Positions 1 through 9,133 of a stretch of DNA of 44,868 bases are shown here, one piece after another. Every line of letters begins with the position of its first letter. Within the stretch, counting starts at the first letter, position 1. Origin of the DNA: Fidelibacterota bacterium (GTDB taxonomy: Bacteria > Fidelibacterota > Marinisomatia > Marinisomatales > Marinisomataceae); assembly GCA_017856055.1 (NCBI GenBank), contig JAFMFP010000004.1, positions 1 to 44,868 of the forward strand. Reading direction: 5' to 3'. Under the pieces are notes generated by a model. It was not told where the DNA came from. It searched no databases and saw nothing but the letters and a program-made list of their open reading frames with translations. The position numbers and the translations under genes are program-made.

Positions 1-46
1 CACGCCGCCAGCGTTCGTCCTGAGCCAGGATCAAACTCTCAATTGT
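1..46 (-). rRNA. rrs: 16S ribosomal RNA, 5' end only (runs off the window)
   Basis: The reverse complement carries the universal 16S start (GAGAGTTTGATCCTGGCTCAG at 20-40), followed by GACGAACGCTGGCGGCGTG. Only about 46 bases are inside the window; the gene continues leftward beyond base 1. The 5' boundary near 46 is set by alignment to the E. coli 16S start and may be off by a few bases. The GACGAACGCTGGCGGCGTG form is not the usual Bacteroidota form (ATGAACGCTAGCGGCAGG). Confidence 0.95.
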
Positions 47-200
47 ATATTTTAAAGTTTGTTGTCTAACTCCAGGATTAAAACTTAAAGGTTCTACATA
101 GTAAATTTTCAAATATCTACAGGCGCACTTATTTTGTGCGCAAAAGTGGAGAAACTTATCATAGTTTTGGTATATTACCAAGAAAAAAATAACAAAATTT
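47..200 (-). promoter_or_regulatory. rRNA leader/promoter region between nupC and 16S
   Basis: This 154-base gap must hold the end of the nupC transcript and the rrn promoter and leader. Seen on the minus strand: a perfect inverted repeat TTGGTA-N3-TACCAA (167-181); a good -10-like hexamer TATGAT (158-163) with only a T-rich, poor -35; a perfect 6-bp stem GCGCAC with a 7-base loop (123-141); and a CCTTTAAG element further down that loosely resembles a boxA antitermination site. If the -10 is real, transcription starts near 150 and the leader is about 105 bases. There is no T-run after either hairpin, so neither is a clear intrinsic terminator. Confidence 0.4.
123..141 (-). repeat. perfect GC-rich hairpin in the 16S leader
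   Basis: GCGCAC at 123-128 pairs with GTGCGC at 136-141 around a 7-base AT loop. It stands out as GC-rich in a very AT-rich spacer. It lies about 80 bases upstream of the 16S 5' end. It could be a leader or processing hairpin of the rRNA precursor, or a terminator for nupC lacking a U-tract. Confidence 0.55.
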
Positions 201-1436
201 TTAGAGTAAAATTCCAGCAATTGATGCAGTAAGCCATGATGCCAATGCACCACCGATCATTGCCTTAGCTACAAGAGAAGATAAATCTCTCATTCTATCT
301 GGAGCCATAGACCCAATTCCTCCTAATTGAATACCAATTGATCCAAAATTAGCAAAACCACATAATGCATAAGCTGCAATTATTGATGTTCTCTCAGAAA
401 TAGCTTGTGAGTTGATTAAAGTCTGTAAATCAGTATATGCGATTAATTCTGTAAAAACTAATTTTTTACCCATTAAAGCTCCTAAAGTACTTGCTTCATG
501 CCATGGGGCTCCCATCGCCCATGCAAGGGGCATAAATATAAAACCAAGAATACTTTCAAGTGAGAGTCCAAGAAAAGATAATAAATAGTTAATCATTGCA
601 AGAATAGCTAAAAAAGCAATTAACATTGCAGCAATATTTGCTGCAAGTTTTAATCCCGATGAAGCTCCTGAAGCTAACGCCTCCATCGCACTACTAGTCG
701 TCCTCTCAACTTGAATATTTAAATTACCCATAGTTTTAGAATCTTCTATTTCTGGAAAAATAATTTTAGCGATTACTATGGCTGCAGGAGCAGACATCAC
801 TGAAGCAGTTAATAAATGTCCAGCAATTCCAGGTATATCAGACAACCATCCAACATAGATCGCAAGAACTCCTCCAGCTGCAGTAGCAAAACCTCCAATC
901 ATAACAGTAGCTAATTCAGAGTTAGTCATTGTTTTTACAAAAGGTCTTACAAGCAAGGGAGATTCAGTTTGTCCAAGGAAAATATTAGCAGATACGCTTA
1001 ACGATTCACTACCACTTGTTTTTAATATCTTCTGAAAAATGATAGCAAATCCTTTAACAACTAATTGAATAATTCCGAAATGATATAGAACTGAAATTAA
1101 TGCAGAAAAGAATATTACAGTAGGCAAAGTTCGAAAAGCAAAATTGACTAAAGCAGGTTCAAAAGCACCTGAAATATATGATTGAAAAAGAAAATCACTA
1201 CCAGCATCAGCAAAACTAATTAGTCTTGTCACAACTGAGTCGAGATACTGAAAAATTGGTTTTCCGATTGGAGTAACCAAGATAAAAACTCCCAGAAGAA
1301 ATTGTAAGATAATTCCGTTTAAAATGGTTTTCTTATTAATTTTTTGTTGGTTTTCTGAAAGAAAAAATGCGATTAGTAGAATCGAAGCTATACCAAAAAT
1401 ACCTTGAAAATTCTCCATTCTAGTGATTATGTCCAT
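201..1436 (-). CDS. nupC: NupC-type concentrative nucleoside transporter
   Basis: This is an inner-membrane cation/nucleoside symporter of the CNT (NupC) family, importing nucleosides for salvage. The 411-aa length is normal for the family. Seen: several hydrophobic segments, the family signature GQTESP at residues 155-160 (E158 binds nucleoside in CNTs), the second conserved acidic site FTELIAY with E330, and CGFANFGSIGIQLGGIG around 359-376. The ATG at 1436 overlaps the end of trigger factor by 17 bases. A second in-frame ATG (Met7, 1418) lies just after the tig stop and could be the true start. Neither has a strong Shine-Dalgarno. It is probably co-transcribed with tig. The next element downstream is the 16S gene. 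Confidence 0.93.
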   Translation of the reverse strand: MDIITRMENFQGIFGIASILLIAFFLSENQQKINKKTILNGIILQFLLGVFILVTPIGKPIFQYLDSVVTRLISFADAGSDFLFQSYISGAFEPALVNFAFRTLPTVIFFSALISVLYHFGIIQLVVKGFAIIFQKILKTSGSESLSVSANIFLGQTESPLLVRPFVKTMTNSELATVMIGGFATAAGGVLAIYVGWLSDIPGIAGHLLTASVMSAPAAIVIAKIIFPEIEDSKTMGNLNIQVERTTSSAMEALASGASSGLKLAANIAAMLIAFLAILAMINYLLSFLGLSLESILGFIFMPLAWAMGAPWHEASTLGALMGKKLVFTELIAYTDLQTLINSQAISERTSIIAAYALCGFANFGSIGIQLGGIGSMAPDRMRDLSSLVAKAMIGGALASWLTASIAGILL

Positions 1437-2709
1437 CTTTTAAGTCTTTAGTATGTTTTGAAACATTCTTAATCTTTGAAAAAGAAGATAATAAATTAAT
1501 CAATTTTTCATCAATCATATCATCCTTCAATCTTTGGACGTTGGAAGGTTTTTTATAGAATCTTTCAATTTCAGATTTTCTTTTTTCATCATTTTCATCT
1601 TGAATTGCCTTTTCTATATAAATTTTTACATCTTCGTCAAGAACCTGAACATTTTCTTTTTCAATGATAGCGTTTCTAACTAAAAACCACTTAATATTAT
1701 TTTCAGCATACAACTTATAGTCCTCTCTGATTTTATCTTCTTCTAAATGAGTATACTTTTGATTGTGACGAATATCATGAATGATATTGTTCATATAGTT
1801 TTCGAACATAGAAGAAGGTAAAGGGGGATCAATGAGCTTTACAAAACTTTCTATTAAAGCAGAATTAAATATTTCTAATGATTTATTATTGTATTCCTTT
1901 GAAAGACTTTCCTTAATCTTTGTCCTCCAATCATCAATTGATTTACAATTAGGATCCATTTTCTGAATAAAATCTAAGTCTAATTTTGGAGCGACTCTCC
2001 TTTGAATTGATTCTAAAGTAATTGCATAATTTTTTTTACCATTTCCTAGATCTAATTCAGTGTTAACAACATCAGAAATTTTCTTTCCATCAAACATATT
2101 TAAGTTTTTACCTATTAAAGGATCTTGACCAATTTGAAAATATTTTTTTTCTGAACTACCTATAATGGGTAAACCCGAATTATCAATTTCCTGAATTGCA
2201 CAAATTAAATAATCATTTTCTTTAGGAGAATCTTTGATATCCTCAATAGAAGATTGAGAGTTCAATATATTATTAATTGTTTGTTCTACCTCTTCATCAT
2301 CAAAAAGAAATTCAATTTTTTCAACAGTGACTATATTCTTTTTTAAGGTAGGCACTTTGATTTCTGGATTTATTTCAAACTCAGCTTTAAATGAAAAATC
2401 ACTTCCAAATGAAAAATCAATATCTTTTAAACCAGCTTGGTTGATTGGTTGTAATTTTTCTTTTTGAAGAGCTAAAATAAAATATTTTTCGGAAAAATCT
2501 TCTACAAATGCTAAATCTATCGATGAAGAATATTGATCTTTTAACATGCTTGGAGGAACTTTCCCTTTTCTAAAACCAGGAAGCTTTAAGGTTTTAACAA
2601 ATTTTGCTTTAGATTTTTCATAATCTGTTTGGATATCATTCCATTTGGCAATAATACTAAGCTCAATAGTAAAATTGTTAATTTTTTTAAATTTAGTTTT
2701 TAAATCCAT
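1420..2709 (-). CDS. tig: trigger factor, ribosome-associated chaperone
   Basis: Trigger factor docks at the ribosomal exit tunnel (protein uL23) and shields nascent chains. The N-terminal domain carries the ribosome-binding signature GFRKGKVP at residues 45-52. The middle part (about 155-240) corresponds to the FKBP-like PPIase domain but looks degenerate, so isomerase activity is uncertain. The C-terminal part (about 250-415) is the charged, helical chaperone arm. The 429-aa length is typical, and it ends in a His-containing tail (DGHNH). The start codon overlaps the stop of the upstream 143-aa gene by one base (TAATG), so the two are translationally coupled. tig often neighbours clpP; here it neighbours a nucleoside transporter instead. 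Confidence 0.93.
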   Translation of the reverse strand: MDLKTKFKKINNFTIELSIIAKWNDIQTDYEKSKAKFVKTLKLPGFRKGKVPPSMLKDQYSSSIDLAFVEDFSEKYFILALQKEKLQPINQAGLKDIDFSFGSDFSFKAEFEINPEIKVPTLKKNIVTVEKIEFLFDDEEVEQTINNILNSQSSIEDIKDSPKENDYLICAIQEIDNSGLPIIGSSEKKYFQIGQDPLIGKNLNMFDGKKISDVVNTELDLGNGKKNYAITLESIQRRVAPKLDLDFIQKMDPNCKSIDDWRTKIKESLSKEYNNKSLEIFNSALIESFVKLIDPPLPSSMFENYMNNIIHDIRHNQKYTHLEEDKIREDYKLYAENNIKWFLVRNAIIEKENVQVLDEDVKIYIEKAIQDENDEKRKSEIERFYKKPSNVQRLKDDMIDEKLINLLSSFSKIKNVSKHTKDLKDGHNH

Positions 2710-3140
2710 TATTGTTTTAATCTAAAAGTACAACCCTCAATTGTTTTCATAAAGTTCTCTAACTGATTGTGTGTACAAATTAAATCTTCAATAGGTTCGT
2801 AGGAATCTGATGGATAGGATTCTGGATCGTATTCTCTTAAAAAATTCGATTCAAACTTGATAATCATATCATTCAACACTTGTTTGTTGAGATTTTTACT
2901 TCTCAAAAAATTTAGCTGTAAATTAATTTTTCCATTTGATGAAAGCCTGAAAAGAGGAAGAAGTCCATAATCAGAATTACATTTAAATGTCATTGTACCA
3001 CATTCATCTCCAGTTCCCCAAGATAATTCATCAGATAGTTTTTCAGAAAATGAAACAAGCTCTAAACAATTCATAGCAACATGATTTTCGCAGTTTGATG
3101 TTAAATGTTGAACGAATTTGTCTTTAGACCATTTAGTCAT
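2709..3140 (-). CDS. unrecognised 143-aa protein coupled to trigger factor
   Basis: I do not recognise the family. The protein is soluble, acidic and without signal peptide or membrane segment. It has a WGTGDECGTMTFKC segment (residues 41-54) in which glycines and cysteines stand out, followed by strand-like stretches (about 60-80) and a helical, acidic C-terminus. The start is well supported: a strong Shine-Dalgarno (GGAGGT) lies five bases before the ATG. This is the first gene of a tig-nupC unit, and its stop overlaps the tig ATG by one base. A small beta-rich binding domain is possible, but no function is assigned. Confidence 0.7.
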   Translation of the reverse strand: MTKWSKDKFVQHLTSNCENHVAMNCLELVSFSEKLSDELSWGTGDECGTMTFKCNSDYGLLPLFRLSSNGKINLQLNFLRSKNLNKQVLNDMIIKFESNFLREYDPESYPSDSYEPIEDLICTHNQLENFMKTIEGCTFRLKQ

Positions 3141-3231
3141 TATACCTCCAGATATAGTAAAGAATTAAGTTTGAAATTTGGTTGTGAATTTACCCAAAAA
3201 TAGATTTTTATAAAACTAATTTTTTGAAAAT

Positions 3232-5580
3232 TTAATTTCTTAATGGTTTTCCTGTTTTAAGAAAATAAGCTATTCTGTCTTGGGTTTTCTTCTCTCCAGC
3301 AAGAGACATAAAGCTTTCTCTTTCAATATCCAAAATATATTGTTCATCAACTTTAGACATTAAGCCACCTTTTTCTCCACCACTAAGAACATATGCTGAT
3401 TTAGTACCAACTAACAAATCATGATCAGATAGTTTTCCCTGAGCCTTCATAGTCTTCAATCCAACAGAAGCAAATGTTCTCAGAGTCATTCCGGGTAAAG
3501 TTAAGTCATCTCTATATTTTGGAGGTAAATAACCATTATCATTCATTTCAAGAATCAAACTCTTTGCCTTAGCAATTAGATGGTCTGAATTCATCAAAAT
3601 CATATCGCTTTTTCTTAAAAATCCTTTTTCTTTTGCATCAAGTGCGCTCCTTGAAACAGCAAGAGGATTAATCACTTCCATTGCTTGTCTAGCTATACTC
3701 ATATTTACATTAGAAGCATTATTATTTTCTAATAAATTTAAAAGAACTCTCAAATGCCCACCAGCTCCAGGAATTAAACCTTGGATTGCTTCAACCAAAC
3801 CAGCATACAACTCTCCAGATGCAACGGACTGAGCAGAGCAAGCATAAAATTCGAATCCACCACCTAAGGCAAAATTAAATGGACAGGTAATTATGGGATA
3901 TTTAGAATGTCTAATCCTTTGTGTTAAATCCTGCATTTCTTTTACACTGGATTCCATTAATTTCAAATTATTAGAATCAATTGCGACTTTAAAATCATTA
4001 ACATTAGCACCCGCACTCCAGTTTTTACCCTGATGACCAACAACTATTCCTTTATATTTATCTGAATCAAGTAACTTGACTGCGTATTTCATAACATCTA
4101 CTATAGAACGATCAATAGGATTAAATGCTGGAACAAAAATTGAATGAAATTCTACATTCAATACTCCATCACCAATATCATGAATACTAGCACTCCAATC
4201 TCTTAATAAAGTACTGGTAGAGCTTCGATAAAGATTGAGATTGATATTTTTAGTATTTTTCGGAGCAACTTTGGATTTGTTTTCTACTGGACACCAATAA
4301 GTAAGCTGACTATCAACAATTTTGTAAAATGAATCTCTTCCACTTTCTAACATAGCTAGTACCCATTCTGGTACCTTCTTATTTTCAGATTGCATTCTTT
4401 GAACTGATTTAGAAACACCAATTGCATCCCAATATTCAAAAATTCCAAGTTCTCTAGTAAATCCCCATTTCATTGTATTGTCAATTTCAATAATATTATC
4501 AGCAATTTCAGGGATCAACCCTGCAGTATAGCTTAACATAGGAGCATTTATTTCCCACAAAAATTTAGAACCCTTATCGTCTAAATAAGAAATTACAGCT
4601 AATCTTTTTCTCAAATCTTTAATTGGCTTACCCACTCTTAAAACATCAAAAGATGGTTTTTTCATAGGAGAATATTCTAATGTTTTGATATCTAGAGATA
4701 AAATATTTTTATCAATTTTTTTATACCAGCCTTCTCCACTCTTTTGACCGAGTCTTCCCTGCTTAACAAGCTCTTCAATAATTTTAGGTGCAATAAATTT
4801 TTCTCGTTCTAGTTCAGTTTCTGTCGTAACTCTTTCATGCATATTGTTTAATACATTTAATACAGTGTCAAGTCCAACAATATCTTGAGTACGAAAATAT
4901 GCACTTTTTGCACTACCTACAAAAGTGCCAGTCAATGCATCTACTTCCTCAACAGTTAATCCCATTTCAACAGCCTTGTTATAGACTAGGGGAGCAGCTG
5001 CATTCATCAAGCGGTTGCCAATGAAACCTGGGGTATCCTTAGCATGAACAACTCCTTTACCTAATATATTTTCTCCAAAATCTGCAATAGTATTATAAAT
5101 ATCATCGCATGTATTCTTACCCTTTACAAGTTCGAGCAACCTAAGGTATCTTGGTGGATTGAAAAAATGAGTAATTAAGAAACGTTTCTTAATTTCGCTT
5201 GGAAGAACCTCGATCAAATTTTCAAGAGGAATACCAGAAGTATTCGAAGTTAAAATTACATTATCGCTTAAATGAGGAAGTATATTTTTATATACATCGT
5301 GTTTTATTTCAATTTTTTCAGCAACAGCTTCAATGACTAAATCGCAATCTTTCAACTGATTAAGATCTTTATCATATGAACAAGGTGAAATCAATTTAAT
5401 AGTCTCACTTGAAAATAATGGAGCAGGTTTTAAATTTTTAAGATTTTCTAACGCCTTTTTTGATAAATCAATATTGATATCAAATAGTAAAGATGGAATT
5501 CCTGCATTAGCTAAATGACCAGCAATTTGAGAACCCATTACTCCAGAACCTAATACTGCACACTTTTTGATGTTATTCAT
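3232..5580 (-). CDS. fadN: FadN-type 3-hydroxyacyl-CoA dehydrogenase / enoyl-CoA hydratase
   Basis: This bifunctional enzyme carries out the hydration and NAD-dependent oxidation steps of fatty-acid beta-oxidation. The domain order is dehydrogenase first, hydratase last, as in Bacillus FadN (about 790 aa), not as in E. coli FadB. The N-terminal Rossmann motif GSGVMG is at residues 11-16, the catalytic His-Glu pair is H138/E150 (THFFNPPRYLRLLE), and KDTPGFIGNR ends at 190. The C-terminal crotonase domain (about 460-660) has both acid residues in context, GGGFEFY and GLVEAIQGLIPGAGG. The ATG directly follows the thiolase stop (TAG-ATG). It is the last gene of the fad operon. Confidence 0.93.
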   Translation of the reverse strand: MNNIKKCAVLGSGVMGSQIAGHLANAGIPSLLFDINIDLSKKALENLKNLKPAPLFSSETIKLISPCSYDKDLNQLKDCDLVIEAVAEKIEIKHDVYKNILPHLSDNVILTSNTSGIPLENLIEVLPSEIKKRFLITHFFNPPRYLRLLELVKGKNTCDDIYNTIADFGENILGKGVVHAKDTPGFIGNRLMNAAAPLVYNKAVEMGLTVEEVDALTGTFVGSAKSAYFRTQDIVGLDTVLNVLNNMHERVTTETELEREKFIAPKIIEELVKQGRLGQKSGEGWYKKIDKNILSLDIKTLEYSPMKKPSFDVLRVGKPIKDLRKRLAVISYLDDKGSKFLWEINAPMLSYTAGLIPEIADNIIEIDNTMKWGFTRELGIFEYWDAIGVSKSVQRMQSENKKVPEWVLAMLESGRDSFYKIVDSQLTYWCPVENKSKVAPKNTKNINLNLYRSSTSTLLRDWSASIHDIGDGVLNVEFHSIFVPAFNPIDRSIVDVMKYAVKLLDSDKYKGIVVGHQGKNWSAGANVNDFKVAIDSNNLKLMESSVKEMQDLTQRIRHSKYPIITCPFNFALGGGFEFYACSAQSVASGELYAGLVEAIQGLIPGAGGHLRVLLNLLENNNASNVNMSIARQAMEVINPLAVSRSALDAKEKGFLRKSDMILMNSDHLIAKAKSLILEMNDNGYLPPKYRDDLTLPGMTLRTFASVGLKTMKAQGKLSDHDLLVGTKSAYVLSGGEKGGLMSKVDEQYILDIERESFMSLAGEKKTQDRIAYFLKTGKPLRN

Positions 5581-6714
5581 CTAATTAACCCTTTTAATAA
5601 TAGTTGTTATCCCTTGACCAGTACCAACACACATGGTAGCAAGACCAGTTATTAGATTATTTTGTTCAAGAACATTAAGAAGTGTTGTAATTATTCTTGT
5701 GCCTGAAATCCCGAGCGGATGCCCAAGAGCGATTGCTCCACCATTAAGATTAGTTTTATCAATTTCCCAATTCCCTTTTTTAATACAGTATAAAGCTTGA
5801 GCCGCAAATGCTTCATTAAGTTCAATTGCATCAATATCATTTAAAGATAACCCGGTATTTTTTAATGCTTTTTCTGTAGCAGGCAATGGTCCAGCTCCAA
5901 ACTTTGTCCAATGAACTCCAGCTACCCCCCTTCCTTCAATACTAGCTCTGATTTTTAAATTATTTTTAAGTGCATAGTCTTCTGAAGTTATTAACATTGC
6001 AGAAGCACCAATTGAAAAAGGGCTACTCGTCGCAGCAGTTACCGTTCCATCAGCTCTAAATGCAGGATTTAAGGATTTAATTTTTTCTTTATCGGGAGTT
6101 CTAGGTCCAGAATCTTTTTCAAAAATTGAACCATCACCTAATTGAATAGGAATAATTTCATTATCAAATTTTCCATTTTTTTGTGCTTCAACAGCTAATT
6201 CATGTGACCTAAAAGAGAATTCTTCTTGTTCAGCTCTTGATATATTTAATTCCTGTGCTAATAATTCAGCACCCTCACCCATAGAGATATAGTAATCTTT
6301 TTCTGCAAGGTCTACATTAAAATCAGGAGCAAATCCTCCTTGGGGAATGGTAAACATGTCTTCTACTCCCCCAGCAATTCCTACCTCAATATCTCCGCTT
6401 TCAATAGCGGTACTAATCTGATGTAAAGAAGTCATCGCAGATCCACAATAACGATTGATAACATTGGCTGCAGCAGTTTCCGGAATTCCGGCAAGTAAAG
6501 AGGCTCCTCGAGAAACCAACATACCCGTTGGACCTTCTGGGAAAGCACAGCCCAATGAAACATCTTCAATTTGACTAGGATCTAGATTTGAATTTCTATC
6601 CATTAATCCCTTTATAACTTGACCTGCAATTTCATCAGATCTCATTCCTATTAATGAGCTACCCTTAGTTCCAATTGGAGATCTAACTCCATCAATAATT
6701 ACTGCTTTGTTCAT
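5581..6714 (-). CDS. fadA: acetyl-CoA acyltransferase (3-ketoacyl-CoA thiolase)
   Basis: This thiolase cleaves 3-ketoacyl-CoA with CoA to release acetyl-CoA, the last beta-oxidation step. Seen: nucleophilic Cys90 in NRYCGSAM, the NEAFAAQA loop, His332 in GGAIALGHPLG and the second catalytic Cys362 in CVGTGQG. The 377-aa length is slightly short for the family (about 390). The usual GGVESMS loop reads GGVEDMF here. A Shine-Dalgarno (AGGAG) precedes the ATG at 6714. It lies 10 bases after the acyl-CoA dehydrogenase gene and directly abuts fadN, giving the same gene set as Bacillus fadNAE but in the order E-A-N. Thiolase fold and chemistry are certain; chain-length preference cannot be read. Confidence 0.94.
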   Translation of the reverse strand: MNKAVIIDGVRSPIGTKGSSLIGMRSDEIAGQVIKGLMDRNSNLDPSQIEDVSLGCAFPEGPTGMLVSRGASLLAGIPETAAANVINRYCGSAMTSLHQISTAIESGDIEVGIAGGVEDMFTIPQGGFAPDFNVDLAEKDYYISMGEGAELLAQELNISRAEQEEFSFRSHELAVEAQKNGKFDNEIIPIQLGDGSIFEKDSGPRTPDKEKIKSLNPAFRADGTVTAATSSPFSIGASAMLITSEDYALKNNLKIRASIEGRGVAGVHWTKFGAGPLPATEKALKNTGLSLNDIDAIELNEAFAAQALYCIKKGNWEIDKTNLNGGAIALGHPLGISGTRIITTLLNVLEQNNLITGLATMCVGTGQGITTIIKRVN

Positions 6715-6724
6715 TTCTTTTCTC

Positions 6725-8539
6725 CTATCCTAATGTTCGAACTGGATACGCACCCAATTCCATTGCTTTTTCGGCAATCTGTTTTTTCATACCAATTGTA
6801 TTGGAATCAAGCACCAAGTTTTTACTAACATTTTCAATTTTATTTTTTAAATCACTGGGGATATTTCCATCATAGATTTGATTTAAAATTTTATTTGTAA
6901 AATCTAAGACTCGTGGTCCTTCTTCAGCAATGTAAACCTGAGCACAAAGTGATGGAACAATTTCTTTTTTTAAATTATAGTAATCAGTATTTTGTATAAC
7001 TCTGGAAAGTGTTCTATCGGCTACAAATGCATAAATTAAAATATTAGCTAAGTTCTCTATAATTGCTTGTTCAAGGCCAATATCTTGTCCATACTTTGAT
7101 AAAGCTTCATTCAACGAAATAGCATATAAAGCCTTTGCAGCTTCAATGCAATGAACTTCTTTTTCGAATGGTCCTTTATAAGAAGAAATATATCCAGAAT
7201 TAAAAGAATCCTCTAATTGAAGTAAGTATTCTTTGAAACCTAATTCTCCACTAAGAGTCTTGGTAATCATATCTCTTGTACATAACATTCTATTGATTTC
7301 GTTTGTCCCTTCCCATATTCTATTGATACGAGTATCTCTATAAGCTTGAGCCATAGGATATTCTTCTATAAAACCATAACCTCCAAAAATTTGCAAACAT
7401 TGGTCAATAACTGATGAAGCAGATTCGCTTCCATAAACCTTACAAATTGAATTTTCAGCAATATATTTTCCAGTAACATTCCCTTGATTTACGTAGTAAA
7501 GGGGATCATTTTTATCTAATTCATCGATAGCTTCTTGTTGAACACCAATTACACCATAACACATACTCTCGGTAGTATAAGTTTTGACGACACAATCAGC
7601 CACCTTATCTCTAATAGAACCAAAATCAGCAATATATTGCCCAAAAGCTTTTCTTTGTTTTGCATAAGCAATTGCTTCTTTTATTGCAAGCATCATGCCT
7701 CCTGTAGAACCAGCACCTAATTTGAATCTACCAATGTTTAACCCACAAAAAGCGGGTCCAGCACCTTCACCAACTTTTCCTAATAAGTTTTCAACAGGCA
7801 CCTTACAATCTTTAAAGTACAATGGAACTGTAGAAGATCCATGCATTCCCATTTTCTTTTCTTCCGCTCCAATCTCAAATCCCGGAGTTCCTTTCTCAAC
7901 TACGATAGAAGAAAATTTGCCATCTATTTTACAGGCCACTGTAAAAATTTCTGCCCAGGCACCGTTTGATATGAATATTTTTTGTCCATTTAGTATATAA
8001 TGTTTTCCATCTTCAGATAAGACACCAACAGTTTGAGAATTGGTAGCATCCGATCCAGCGTTGGGTTCAGTTAAAGCAAAAGCAGCAATTTTTTCTCCAG
8101 TACATATGCCTGGCAACCATTTTGCCTTTTGTTCTTCATTACCATACCAAATAATTCCCAACGAACCAATGGAAGTTTGTACATTCCAAACTGTAGTGAA
8201 TGATCCGCTACCTCCTCTAGCTATAGCCTCAGCCAAAATACACATACCAGTTTTACTTAATTCAGAACCACCATATTTCTCAGGAACATCAATTCCTAAG
8301 AAACCCAATTCTCCCATCTGCTTCAACAGGCTTCGAACTAATTTTTCATCTTTTGTTTCAAGCTCCTTATGGGCGAGTGGAAGAATTTCTTTTTCAGCAA
8401 ATTCACTCATGGCTTCAAACATCATTCTTTCTTCATCGGAAAATTTTTCTTTGCAAAAAACTTCTTCCGAACCAACAACAGTTGTTAGAAAAGTTCCACC
8501 TGTTTTAATTTTATTAATTTTGTTTAAATCTTGGCTCAT
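6725..8539 (-). CDS. fadE: acyl-CoA dehydrogenase (FadE type, long form)
   Basis: This FAD enzyme introduces the 2,3-double bond into acyl-CoA, the first beta-oxidation step, passing electrons to electron-transfer flavoprotein (no etf genes in this window). The 604-aa length fits the FadE/VLCAD-like forms with an extra C-terminal helical domain (about 430-600). Seen: ALTEPNAGSDA for flavin/substrate binding, the FGGYGFIEEYPMAQAYRDTRI segment, and IWEGTNEI, whose Glu is the likely catalytic base. A clear Shine-Dalgarno (GAGGT) precedes the ATG; the TetR gene stops eight bases upstream. Several open frames on the opposite strand inside this gene are shadows. Confidence 0.94.
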   Translation of the reverse strand: MSQDLNKINKIKTGGTFLTTVVGSEEVFCKEKFSDEERMMFEAMSEFAEKEILPLAHKELETKDEKLVRSLLKQMGELGFLGIDVPEKYGGSELSKTGMCILAEAIARGGSGSFTTVWNVQTSIGSLGIIWYGNEEQKAKWLPGICTGEKIAAFALTEPNAGSDATNSQTVGVLSEDGKHYILNGQKIFISNGAWAEIFTVACKIDGKFSSIVVEKGTPGFEIGAEEKKMGMHGSSTVPLYFKDCKVPVENLLGKVGEGAGPAFCGLNIGRFKLGAGSTGGMMLAIKEAIAYAKQRKAFGQYIADFGSIRDKVADCVVKTYTTESMCYGVIGVQQEAIDELDKNDPLYYVNQGNVTGKYIAENSICKVYGSESASSVIDQCLQIFGGYGFIEEYPMAQAYRDTRINRIWEGTNEINRMLCTRDMITKTLSGELGFKEYLLQLEDSFNSGYISSYKGPFEKEVHCIEAAKALYAISLNEALSKYGQDIGLEQAIIENLANILIYAFVADRTLSRVIQNTDYYNLKKEIVPSLCAQVYIAEEGPRVLDFTNKILNQIYDGNIPSDLKNKIENVSKNLVLDSNTIGMKKQIAEKAMELGAYPVRTLG

Positions 8540-8546
8540 TATAACC

Positions 8547-9131
8547 TCATTTTTGTTTAAAATTTTCTAAAATGTAATTTGAAATTTGATCTATGTAAGC
8601 ACTTGGTTTAACATGCTTGGACTCAAATAAAGAAAACCAAAAAATTCCCTCAATATTAATGATTAAAGATAATGCAGCAATTTTAGAGTTAATCCTATGA
8701 AATTCTCCATTATCTATTCCTTTTTGAATGATTATCTCAACAAATTTTTGAAATCTATTGTAAACCTTTTGAACTGATTCTTTAAAATCATCATCTAATC
8801 TTGATATTGACCAAAAACTAGAAAGACAATGAAATAAAGATGGATCTTTTTCTAATTGTTGAGAGAAAATAGAGAAAAGTAACTTAAGAGACTCAGTACT
8901 TGATTCTTCATTTAAAGCGGGAGAAATCATTTCTTGGTACTCTTGCTCCCACATATCAATAACATCCAAGTAAACTTCTTTTTTACTTTTATAATAATGA
9001 TAAATTGCTCCCTTGCTTACGCTAGACTCTTTTACAATATCATCTATAGTACTATTGTAATACCCCTTTTGAGTTAAAACTTTTATCGCTGAAGATAAAA
9101 TATGTTTTTTTTTATCACTATTATTATGCAT
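8547..9131 (-). CDS. fadR: TetR-family regulator of the fatty-acid degradation operon
   Basis: A 194-aa TetR-type repressor. The N-terminal helix-turn-helix spans about residues 20-50 (TIDDIVKESSVSKGAIYHYYKSK, shown in full only as key motif SSVSKGAIYHYY). The C-terminal helices form the ligand pocket, presumably for acyl-CoA, by analogy with Bacillus FadR (inference). It is the first gene of the fad operon, so it is probably autoregulated. The perfect palindrome ACCGAC-TG-GTCGGT sits two bases before its ATG and leaves no room for a Shine-Dalgarno. The divergent neighbour is rpe. Confidence 0.88.
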   Translation of the reverse strand: MHNNSDKKKHILSSAIKVLTQKGYYNSTIDDIVKESSVSKGAIYHYYKSKKEVYLDVIDMWEQEYQEMISPALNEESSTESLKLLFSIFSQQLEKDPSLFHCLSSFWSISRLDDDFKESVQKVYNRFQKFVEIIIQKGIDNGEFHRINSKIAALSLIINIEGIFWFSLFESKHVKPSAYIDQISNYILENFKQK

Positions 9132-9133
9132 AA

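Noticed and set aside
167-181. TTGGTA/TACCAA repeat as an intrinsic terminator of nupC
   Set aside because: On the minus strand the T-run comes before the hairpin and an A-run follows, the wrong order for an intrinsic terminator.
7535-8570. Three open frames on the plus strand opposite fadE
   Set aside because: They mirror a conserved acyl-CoA dehydrogenase in another frame, have no ribosome sites and no recognisable domains.
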